This document shows positions 36,320-46,800 of a stretch of DNA of 64,000 nucleotides, in pieces. The DNA comes from Mermis nigrescens (taxonomy: Eukaryota > Nematoda > Enoplea > Mermithida > Mermithidae). The notes below the pieces were generated by a model, which was not told the origin of the DNA, made no database searches, and saw only the letters and a list, made by a program, of their open reading frames with translations. Numbering within the stretch: the stretch's first letter is position 1; every line of letters begins with the position of its first letter. The position numbers and the translations under genes were made by a program. The stretch is from positions 29,924,345-29,988,344 of the forward strand of contig JAVLUZ010000154.1 of assembly GCA_036768485.1 (NCBI GenBank). The letters are read 5' to 3'.

Positions 36320-36870
36320 TTGCAAACTTTATAAAGTTGCTCACCGCACGGTTTCTACGGTCATGCTGTATCTGTTGACGTTCCTGAATCCGTTGCGCAG
36401 CTTAGCAAGCTGCCTGGGCATCTTGTAGATTCGTATGTATTTCTCGAATCAAGGGCGCCGGCTGCGGAATTTCTTCAGCAGATGGTCTGTTTTACATAAG
36501 TTTGGGCATAAACTTTAAGAATTTTTTGAAAGTAAGCCGACGGATTACGATAATTATATATCAAATCAATGCTATAATCGCAATCTGTCAGCTTATTGTC
36601 GGACACATATTTTAAAATTTATGCCCAGACTTGTGTGAAACAGACTAAGCTTGTTCCTCGGCAGTTTAGCATGACGTTCATAGACTTGGAAACCGGCGTG
36701 AATCCCGTACTTTCATATCGGGCGATGTTATAGGCGAAAGTCACGGCAGGAAGTCGCGACGCGAGCCTTGTTAGGTGGAAGTATCGAGTTTTCGAAGATA
36801 ATACGGATCGTCACACAGAAAGTTCAGAAGATACCAAGAAACTTGTCTTCCAAAACAAAAGTTAATAGAA
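36320..36870 (-). pseudogene. Ty3/gypsy-type integrase remnant, split by a MITE
   Basis: Reading on the minus strand, 36,770-36,690 encodes a TFAYNIARYESTGFTP-type segment typical of the end of the gypsy integrase catalytic core. The reading then shifts frame. A 166-bp MITE (36,482-36,647) interrupts it, and the following part (36,475-36,330) reads IREIHTNLQDAQAA, then a stop, then a Gln/Arg-rich stretch typical of the region before the integrase C-terminal domain. It is dead: at least one frameshift, one stop and the insertion. No reverse transcriptase or gag part was seen nearby. Confidence 0.7.
36482..36647. mobile_element. MITE-A inserted in the integrase remnant
   Basis: Inverted orientation relative to the others, ends GGTCTGTTTTACATAAG and CTTGTGTGAAACAGACTA. 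It divides the gypsy integrase pseudogene and is therefore younger than it. Confidence 0.75.
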
Positions 36871-36914
36871 TTTCACTAATCAACCGGAAATCATTGAAGA
36901 CTGGTTTCAATAGC

Positions 36915-37329
36915 GTTAAAGCTACATATGTTTGTACATAATCCTTTGACAGTTTCTAATGATTTTCAAGCACTTTGGAATAAAATTTTCGATTCTCATC
37001 TATTTTTGGCCTTCATATTGTAACGGGCGGCGCCGCATACCTTCCGTTACGTGAGCAAAATTTTACCCGCACCGGTTTTCCGGATCTTCCGCTCTGTATC
37101 GCGTGTGTAGTACTAACCGACTACTCGGGCTCTTGCTCACTTTCTGCGCTAATATTCGATATAATTGAGAAACAATATAAGATTAACCTCACGGGTTTAA
37201 CTTCAAAGTATCAATTTCAAATTGTGTAGTAGCACCTCTGCTACAATTTTGCTTCATTGGCCCCATAAAATTTTATATTTTTCCGTCTCGAGGGGTCTAG
37301 ACTCCCCAAACCTCCCACGTGCATGTCTG
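36915..37329 (-). mobile_element. R6 element interrupted by a candidate LTR
   Basis: The minus copy runs from about 36,915 to GGCCTTCAT at 37,017 and resumes at 37,246 to CCCACGTGCATGTCTG. The 227-bp candidate LTR fills the break. Confidence 0.55.
37019..37245. mobile_element. Candidate solo LTR (227 bp)
   Basis: Starts TGTAACGGGC and ends CTGCTACA, the TG...CA form of an LTR, with a TGTA/TACA inverted end. Its base composition differs from the surroundings. It interrupts an R6 repeat at the phrase GGCCTTCAT, visible by comparison with the uninterrupted copy at about 7,140. A clear target duplication could not be seen. A link to the integrase remnant 150 bp away is possible but unproven. Confidence 0.4.
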
Positions 37330-37389
37330 CTTAAGGACAGCAGGAGTTGCTTCTTTGAAAATGAGAAATATTGATTAAAATACATCGAT

Positions 37390-37406
37390 NNNNNNNNNNN
37401 NNNNNN
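37390..37406. other. Assembly gap of 17 N
   Basis: Seventeen undetermined bases. They lie at the GC-rich terminus of a transposon, a likely cause of the failed join. Confidence 0.99.
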
Positions 37407-37907
37407 CCTCGGCGCCGAGGCGAAGCTGAAAAGTGCCGAGAGCGCCGAGGGTTAAAATCAAATTTAAATAAGTTTAATATGTCCGTTGAATATTAACTAT
37501 TTAGAATGCATCTGCAGTACAAAGACTATTTTTTACCTATAGACTTTTCTTGTGGTTTTAGTCGCGTACCCAGTTACACAAAAATACATACAGCAAAGTG
37601 CCAATTTATTATTCATGTGATGACTAAGTTTTAATTCTCATTCTTGCTACATGGATCGGAAAACACACATTCCCGAAGGGAGGGGTGAGGGGTGCAAGAC
37701 TCAAGTCACTGTCAGACGATTTTTGGTGAAAAAACCTTTTGAATATTTTTTGAACCTAATTTTTACTGTGGCAAAAAGTGCAGCTAACTATTAAAATTTC
37801 CCGAAGTGAGACAGTATTTTTGAATGCAAGCAAGAATAAATAGACAAGCTGTCACTATAAAACATGCATGTAACAGCTCAAAATTTTCGGGAGGGGCTCC
37901 TCGGCGC

Positions 37908-38079
37908 TACATGTAACGGCTAGAAGTTTCTGGGTGGGGGATTAGCAACTCCGCAAATTTTCGCCAAAAATGGGGAGGGTGGGGTCAAAATTTTCTGACG
38001 TTGGAGGGAAGGGTTAGGGGAGAACGTCCAACCCTGGGCGGGCGGGGAATTCCCCAAAGCCCTTCCTGTTACACGTATG
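37908..38079 (-). mobile_element. R7 repeat
   Basis: Family R7 has ends ACATGTAACGG and, inverted, CCTGTTACACGTATGG, around G-rich tracts such as GGGCGGGCGGGG. Similar ends occur at 54,173, 52,525 and 61,430. Confidence 0.5.
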
Positions 38080-38757
38080 GTTTTCGGCCATTTTGTACGG
38101 GAGAGGGCGTACAGGATTACGAATTTTCGGCCGAAAATCGCAAAAACGCACCTAAAAATGGCCAATAAATGCAGGATTTTGCCAAAAAATCAATTTCGGC
38201 TCGTGCATTTTTTGGAGCCATTTTTATACAATGTTAAAATACTTTCTTGGACAAAGTGATATTAATTATATCGTTTTTCAAAATTTTTTACAAAATTTCG
38301 AAAAATTTTCGGCGCTTCGCGCAAAAATATCGCTAATATACTGTATTTAGATTGAAGACAGAGGCATTGAACACTCAAAAGTCCAATTTTTGTGTAATCT
38401 AGGCATCTTTATGCAGATTTAAATATCTTTTGTATCCATTTATACCGTTTTTAAAAATTTTATGCAAAAACAAGTACTATTTAATAACTCAGCACATTTA
38501 GCCGTTAAAAGATAAAATTGACTAATTTATCCTGATGTTTGCATTGGATTTCTAAGCACAGTTGGTAGGGCTTATTACAAGATTTAATTGGCATATTACA
38601 ATATCTGTAATATTTCTGACTTTGTAGTACAAGTTGTTTTAGCTTCTCACTCAAGTTTTATCGTGTATTAATTTCATCAAAAGCTCATTAAAATTTCGGC
38701 GCTTCGCGCCAAATAATCTTATGAACTATATCCAGGCCGAATTATCACATTTAGGAC

Positions 38758-39160
38758 CACGGTTTTTTGTATTCGGCAAAGATTTTTCATAATGTGCAGA
38801 GACTTTTCAGGACTATCTTTGTACATGCACAAAGATTTTCGGAAGAGACAAAAAAATGTAAAAAGGTGTAAAATTCCCGAAAATTTTTCGGAAACTTGCA
38901 TCAGTCAGTATGTCATGTCCTATATATCTTCAAAATAGTAGAATTTGCATTTAGAATGGGAAAAAAATGTCAAATATTCAGAGACCCAGGAATTAGCTAA
39001 GATACGCTACCGAAGGACGAAAACCCCTGTTTTACCACACTAAATCGCTACTGTACCATACTTTAATAGTACACAACAATTTGCATGTACAAAATGTTCA
39101 AAGACTTTTGGATACCATTTTTGTACATGTAAAAAGGTATCTTGCACATAAAAAACACTG
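38758..39160. mobile_element. R3 element (hAT-type MITE), 403 bp
   Basis: Starts CACGGTTTTTTGTATTCGG and ends ATAAAAAACACTG; the perfect target duplication TTTAGGAC lies on both sides. It lies within the larger GC-ended element that reaches 39,871. Confidence 0.85.
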
Positions 39161-39907
39161 TTTAGGACTGCATGCCGGTTGCAGGTCACACACTGGCAGT
39201 ATGTGAAAATGTGTATGTTTAAAAATATATTTATATAAAATATCTACAAAAATTTGTTCGCTCATACAAAGACACTATTTAATTTACTGGTCCCCCATTT
39301 TGGGATTTCACCCTTCCTCAACTCTGGACCTTGGAAACTATGATCGGAAAGTACAGTGCAGTTTCTGTCATATTACCTACCACACCAGAATTGGATGACT
39401 GAAAAAGCGTGTTTAAACATGCATTACTGCAAAAGCGAGGCACAATAATGGCTACAGTTCTTTCTTTACTTAGCTTATTTCGTTTGTTCGTTTATTTCTT
39501 TGACACTGTTTTCTTATTTATGTATAGTAATAAAAGTTTTTAAGTGCTTTTTCAGCCATATTTTTTAATAACTTTTCCAAGTCTTCAACGGCAACTTGTT
39601 AAAGTAAGTATGCTTTCATTCTTCTGACTTTATTCAATAAATCCTTCACGCATTTAATCTACTATTATTGAAAATGACATTCGATAAGATGTTCAATATT
39701 ACGATTATTCTCTAGCTCATGTGCATACAAAATTTTCTAAGAGCACTATTTATGGGTATAGGTATATAAAGCTTGACCCTCGGCATTACCCTCGGCCTCG
39801 GCCGGGGCAAGGGTTTTAAGGCGCCTCGGCCTCGGCCGGCGAGGTCCAAAGTGCCCTCGGTCCGATCACTGCTTACAGTAAACTGCAAAACAGGCAACTC
39901 AGATCCA

Positions 39908-40089
39908 CGAATCTGGGGCGTGCAAGATTTTTTGAAAGTCAAAAATGGTGGTATGGCGATAAAAACACCATTTTTCGACGTTTCTCATCAAGCACTATCC
40001 ATTGGCATCAAGAAATTGCGAAAAATTTTCAAACATTGAATTCTGGGGGTATTTTGTTTCTGGGGTTGCATACCCCACGCCCAGGTGTG
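39908..40089 (-). mobile_element. R1 element, partial
   Basis: The 3' half and the left end of R1 in minus orientation, followed by a second short R1 end (40,100-40,124). No target duplication was recognised. Confidence 0.65.
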
Positions 40090-40153
40090 GTGCATACTGC
40101 ATACCCCCACGTCCAGGTATGGTTATAAATCATCTATGTAGCCCACTGAGAAG

Positions 40154-40389
40154 CACACATGGGCGCGGGGGTTATGCACCCCCAGAAATCAAAATATCCC
40201 TCCCCCAGAATTCAAGTTTTGAAATTTTTTTTGCTTTTTTAGCTATTTTTTGATGCCATTGGATAGTGCTCGGTGAGAAACGTCAAAGAATGGTGTTTTG
40301 TTCGCCATACGACCAATTTTAAGACCATGTTTTGACCTTTGAAAATTTTTTCACACCCCCTCCCAGAATTTCGGTGCTGCCCACCTATG
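40154..40389 (+). mobile_element. R1 element with perfect target duplication
   Basis: Begins CACACATGGGCGCGGGGG and ends GCTGCCCACCTATG; CTGAGAAG is duplicated exactly on both sides. It lies about 350 bp downstream of the DARS1 stop. Confidence 0.87.
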
Positions 40390-40578
40390 CTGAGAAGGGT
40401 TCAAAAATACTACCGATCCGCCAGGCTATGGAAGTGGCTGTTAAATCCAGTACCTAGACAATGCTAAATGTCATCCTATAATTCGATATTGGTACCTACC
40501 GTAAAATATATTTATGTATTGTCGTCTACGGTTGCTGAATATGTGCTTAATTTAACTCGCACATTCTATTTCTATGCA

Positions 40579-40584
40579 TTTATT
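40579..40584 (-). promoter_or_regulatory. Candidate polyadenylation signal of DARS1
   Basis: AATAAA on the minus strand about 150 bases past the stop codon. Motif match only. Confidence 0.35.
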
Positions 40585-40735
40585 CAATTTTTTAGTGTCA
40601 ACCGATCGATAAGGCAGCAAACCAGATTTTATAAATTATGCCAAAGCTAGAAAACAAAAACCATGCAAAACAGCAAATAATTATTGGTGTCTTAAAATCA
40701 ACAAATAGGCAATCGTTTGATTGTTTAACTGAATT

Positions 40736-40827
40736 TCACGGCATTATTCTTTTTGGATCGCGTGGGAACATAGATGCCAAACGAACATTGCCCAAACCCA
40801 GATATAGCATGGTAACGCGTTCCAAGC
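40736..40827 (-). CDS. DARS1: DARS1 last exon: catalytic motif 3 and C-terminus
   Basis: Encodes [20 protein letters not shown] and [10 protein letters not shown], then TGA. GLERVTM is class II motif 3 with its ATP-binding arginine. The acceptor is GTCAG. The human end, [19 protein letters not shown], aligns without gaps. Confidence 0.94.
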
Positions 40828-43800
40828 CTGACGAAAATTAATGCATGTAGAATAAAATAGCGAAAAGTATCGAAGAAGCATTCCATTTCATTTCTCAGAT
40901 GATGTAAAACTACAAATATACCCAAATTTTTAAAGAAGCAAAATTAGAAATGTATATCAGTGCATAACACAATTTTTTGTAATGTAATGTTGCGCTGGTT
41001 ACTCAGTCCCATCTAACCTTATTAACCGAATTCAACCGATTTATTTTTGTCACTTTTTATCAATTAATTCATTAGATATAAAAAACTTTATTCATAAGGT
41101 CGACAGTGTAGACCAGTCTAGTTGTACAAAGTTTTATTAACTTTGCTTGAGTTTCAAAGCGAAATAAATAAAAAATTCAGATATATTGGCAACCTTGGTG
41201 CAGGGATAAGAAATATACTTCTAGCATCTATTTAGAAAGCAGGAAAACTGGCCTTGTTTAACCAGAAATTGCAAAAAACGAATATAAACGAATTTTCGCC
41301 AAAACCGAATGACCAACTTTGGCAAATTGATCTGTTATACTTGACCTAAATACATTTTGAGGGCTCAAACGTACAGTGTTTAAAAGAGCTATGAAAATGA
41401 TTGAAGTCGGAACAGACAATAACGGAAATAAATAAGGAGTTTTACAAAAATTGTAATCAAGTAAGGGATGACATTACAATGCAAAATAGTATCAATCTAG
41501 TTTTGATCCACTTTCATTTTAGCCTTTGCACTATGAAATTTTTTCCACAAATATGTGTAAGTGTCATACAACTTCAAATAATATCAGACAACATCGGCCT
41601 ATCAATCAGCGATGTTATAATTTACAGTTTAAGAGGGTAAAATTGTCTTCGTGAGATACATATGACATATATAGTTCATCTGTGGCATGCATGAGATATA
41701 GTTATACATGGACAGCAAAAAATTTTGTTAGGGTCTGATAGGAAAAATGCTCCAAAATTAATCCTGGTGGGTCTATAAATTCTGGGGCTCTTTGGATTCA
41801 AAGGGGAGGGTCCAAACCGCAAATGAAAATGGGGGTCTGGGCCCCAAAAATTTGAAAGGCCCTTTAAATCGATAGATCCCCAGAATTTAGTTCCTATCCA
41901 TGTATGGTTTAAACCCTTCCAGACATACGTGGGCAGCACCAAAAATCTGAGGAGAGGGGCGCAAGATTTTTCAAAGGTCGAAAAATGGTCTTAAAAATGA
42001 TGGTATGGCGAAAAAACACCATTTTTCGACGTTTCCCATCAAGCAGTATCCATTGGCATCAAAAAATTGCGAAAAAACGAAAAAAATTTAAAAATTGAAT
42101 TCTGGGGGGGGGGGGTATTTTGGTTTCTGGGGGGTATTTTGGTTTCTCGAGGGGATGCATACCTCCAAACCCCCACGCCCAGGTGTGCTTCCAGACCCCT
42201 AAGCCCATGTGTGGACATATTTATTAGTCATTTCACCGTAAATGAGCAAAATGTGTTATCCCAATTTGTTTTACATTGAATTCACTTAAAAATCCTATTT
42301 TCAAATTAATGTTACAGTATGAATTCACGTGCAGAGAATTCAAATGACTGACCGATTCCTCCTCCAGCGTGAGGTGGACATCCATACTTAAACGAATCGA
42401 CATAGGCAGCTATTTTCCCCAAATCGATATTATGGTGTTTGGCGCGTTCGATTAATTTATCAACATCGTGTATACGCTGAGCACCGGACAAAATTTCTTC
42501 GCCTGCAAAAATTAGAAATTAATGAGGCGATAAACGGCACTAAACTATCGTTCAAATCATAAGATTAAAGAGCCGAAAACTTTGAATGTCGTAAGATTAA
42601 GGTTCAGGAAAGTTCACGCGAGTTTTTTGAGGTTGTCTTCCAACCTTAATTATGTAAATACATAAATGTCCTTAAAATGATAAAGAAATATTGTTGTTAA
42701 AAATGATTCAAAAATCTGTGAGAAATCCTAAACAGGCTAGTTAATTTCAAGCATATGTATGTCTCGGAAACTTATACTTGTATCTACATAGGTACATACG
42801 AATATATGTATCTGAAACATCACACAACGAATAGGTGCAGAGTCAATATACACAAAACTGTAATTCTAGCCATGGAATCTGAACCATACATAGACAGCGA
42901 CGAAATTCTGGACATTTGATGGGCGAAATCGCAAACACATTAAAAATTAAATGCCGGGTCTACCGGCTTCTGCAGGGGATATGAATCCAGAGGGGCATAA
43001 CAAAAGGTGGGCGGCACCAAAGGTCCGGGCGGAGGGCGTGCAAGACTTTTTTAAAGGTCAAAAATGGCATAGGCCGCGAAAAAACGCCCTTTTTTAACGT
43101 TTCTCATCGAGCACTATCCATTGGCATCAAAAAATTGCGGAAAAAACAAAAAAAAATTTCAAAAATTTAATTCTGGGAGGTTATTTTGGTTTCTGGGGGG
43201 GGGTTTGGTTTCTGGGGATGCATACCCCCGAACCCCCACGCCCAGGTATGGGCATAACCCCCACGCCAATGTTTTATCTGAACCCCCATCCATCCTTAAT
43301 CTTTGCTGAGGTTTACTAGTCAATGTCATTATGCAGAGAACGTCGTCATAAAATTTCATCAGCTCAAGCTTGAATCACTCGAGGAACATCGAACGTTTGA
43401 CACTGTCTAATGCCGATCCATCTAACCTACCGCAAACTGTGAGGTCTAAATGTGAAAAAATTCAAGAACCAGACTCATGAAAAAGTTACGAATGACGCTC
43501 AAGGCAGTGATTAAACGAGAAGTCTATACATAAAAACATGCACGACGAAGCCCTAATATTGTAGCTATGAATAGAATGCGCCCAAATGCTAGTCATAAAT
43601 TAAATCAAAAAACATGACTGCTTAGCATGTAAAGTACAGGGTGACTCAAAAAAATGAACCGCATATCAGTCCTTATGACTTCTCTGATACTTGATTGATT
43701 TTGATGCGGTTTGCTTTATTTAAGAGCCTATGACCTCTACAACAACTTTGTTAAGTATTACATATTCACCAGTTGTTAGTTTACACTGAGTTAATCCGAA

Positions 43801-46800
43801 GTTTTTTCTAGCATTTTGCAGATTAAGTGTATAAAACAAGCTAACGTTTGCAACATCATAACTTGTTAACGGCAATAGCAAATCAGATGCGGTTTGTTTT
43901 AAATGAAACTGAAATTATTTACTTACATTTATTGTCATTTTTATATTAGTTGGTGTAGTCTATCCGATATAACTGTACTTTAATCATTTTTATTTACTTT
44001 TATCACATACTTTTATCCTCAAAATTTTTCAATTTGCAAGCCGTTTGCAAAATGTGCAACCTTTGATTACAGCTCAATTATTTTGCAGCAACATATGTAT
44101 AACTTCATGAAGTAAATTACAAGGTGAGTATAAGCGAAATGAATGGAATTTAGAACTAATTAACTGACGTAAAAAATTGCAAAGCTACAGGGCGAAAAAA
44201 GACAAATGTTTTTGGCAGATAGTTTCAAGACTTAAGAAACGACTCTTATCAAATTGCGTGCATCTTTACAGCAACACAGTAACTGTAATTAATATTTTAA
44301 AGACTTCATGCGAGAATAATTTGGGTTTCATTAAAAAAACCGCATCTAATTTGCTTTTGTCGTTAAGAAGTTAAGATGTTGCAAAGATTAGCGTGTTTTA
44401 CAACTTCAATCTGCAAAATGATAGAAAAAAACAGACTTCTGCTTAACCTAGTGTAAACTAAGAACAGCTGAATCAGCATACATGACTTGAAAAGGTTGTT
44501 GCAGAGGTCAAAGGCTCCTAAACAATGCAAACCGCATCAAAATCAGTTAAGTAGGACCGATAAACGGTTCGTTTTTTTAACCATCCAGTAAATCAAACTG
44601 CAGCAACTTACCCCTCATGTACATATCGTACGAGTTTGACCAGCGTTCATCGTGCGGATCGGGCATCGTGTAAAACGGGCGAATGCACAATGGAAATTTG
44701 TCCATAATGTAGAAATCGGTCTGATATTTGTCTCTAACCAATTTGCCAAGCAGCTTTTCATTCGGCGTACTCAAATCATCAAAATCGCCCGTTTCGACGC
44801 CCGCATCGCGCAGCATCTTCACTCCTTCGCTAAAGGGCAACACGAGCGGCGGTTCAACGAATTTAAACGGCTCAGCAGGATATTGTTTGCCAACGGTCTC
44901 AATTTCTTGCTTATATTCGCGCTAACAATGTGAAAATAAAGGGATTTAGACACGTGGGCGTGCGATTGTAGGGACAGAGGCTGATGGGTTTGCAATTCAA
45001 CCACCGTATACATACATTGGGTACATGATCATGGGTTGACATTATACCTGGGCGTGGGGGAGAAGGTTTGGGGGTATGCACCCCCTCAGAAACCAAAATA
45101 CCCCCAGAAACAAAAATATCCCCTCCCAATTCAATTTTTAAAATTTTTGTTGTTTTATTCGCAATTTTTCGATGCCAATGGATATTGCTTGATGATAAAC
45201 GTTGAAAAATGGCGTTTTTCGCCATATCACCATTTTTAAGGCCATTTTTTGTCCTTTGAAAAAATCTTGCACCCCCAGAACTTTGGTGCCGCCCAACTAC
45301 GGTTGACATGTTTTCACCTCTACCCGCAGAATCCCAAAATTCTTAAAAAGTGACTGTAAATTTCAGCAGATTTTCACAACTTCAACTAAATGCCTGTGCG
45401 TAATTACTGTTTATTTTTGTACGAGCTTTTTTCTTTATGTTGCACATTATGAAGATATGAGAAGAAAGTCTTTGTACGACCAATTTGCCATCTAAAACAG
45501 CACTCTTTTGTCCTAAATGAAGTCAATAATATAGTCTTTTGCAGAGCGCCAAAGTTTTCGCGTTTTTCTAAATTAGCCTGCACAATGTACGTAAAATCAT
45601 ATGTGGATCCAACTCTGGGAAATAGGTGCAACCAGGTGCAAACCAGTACGAGGTAGAGCAGGTCCGGTACCAGCTAGAAGGTCTGCCAGTTGCATCTGAC
45701 GATATGAGTAAGAAAATTTCATTTGCAATGCAATATAATGCAGGAGTAAGTGGTTGAAAATAAAACTAACTCAGACAATATGAAAACACTGTCAATGGGT
45801 TACATGAGCTATTTGTGTATATACGCCAATGCACTGCAATAGAACCATCACCCAAAATTTAGTGTACAATTTTAAACAAGCTATATAAACAACCACTTTT
45901 ACGACTAAGCAACTAACCAAAAAAATTGGGCTTGGGTACCAGCTGGGGCAATGGGTATTGCCCGGCTATGATGTGGATTTGAAAAACTAGAATAATTCTT
46001 ATAATGCCATAAGGCAGAAAAGATACTCAAATTACCACAAAATGGTTGAATTTATCAATAAACGCCGATGCACTCAAGTATCAAATGCGCGGTGTAAACG
46101 TAAATAAGCCCATTTTATCTTCAAACAATAGAAAACAGTCGCAATCGCAAGATAAAGCAGCAACGGCTGACACTTAGTTAGAAAAATTGATAGCCTTTTG
46201 CAGATCAACCCCTCGAAACGGCTCCTTCGAGTGCTTATTTGCTTAGGCGGGTTCAGAAGGCAGTTTTTTTAATACTTTTTGTCCTCAGAAATCATTCAGA
46301 CATGTTCGATAGCTCAAGATCACTTGGCAGCACAAATGGACGTGGGGGTTTGGGGGGTATGCACCCCTCAGAAGTCGAAATACCCCCCCCAGAATTCAAA
46401 TTTTAAAAATTTTCTTTGCTTTTTTAGCGATTTTTTTGATGCCATTGGATAGTGCTCGATGAGAAATGTCGAAAAATGGTGTTTTTTTCACCATACGACC
46501 ACTTTTTGACCTTTGAAAATTTTTTCACCCCCCCCAGAATTTCGGCGCTGCCCACCTATGCTTGGCAGTATTTAATTTTCCAAAACCATAGGTAGAGGTA
46601 ATACCCCCTCTTAACTTCTATGTCCATGTTTGGATCATACCCATACATGATCTGGGGGAAGCTTTAGGAAAAGAATTCACCCCAAAAAGTTTTCCACTCC
46701 CATAATTCGCGACTTTTCCAAAGGTTCCAAAACTTTTCAAAAACATCGTAGAAAAAGTGCTGCTATCAGCGTTGTTAGCTTATCTACATATTTGCTCAAA

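Larger units (their letters stand above)
37407..39871. mobile_element. GC-ended hAT-like element, left end lost in the gap
   Basis: Left side after the gap: CCTCGGCGCCGAGG and GCCGAGAGCGCCGAGGG. Right side (39,776-39,871): CCTCGGCCTCGGCCGG tracts ending CCCTCGGTCCGATCACTG. CACTG is a typical hAT end, and the GC-rich ends with an AT-rich centre recall the element at 7,757. Because the left terminus falls in the gap, its target duplication cannot be tested. R7 (about 37,908-38,079) and R3 (38,758-39,160) copies lie inside. Confidence 0.5.
42503..44611 (-). other. DARS1 intron 5
   Basis: A 2.1-kb intron with an R1 element (43,002-43,250) and a long-inverted-repeat Tc1/mariner-type element (43,637-44,588). 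No coding remnants were seen. Confidence 0.8.
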
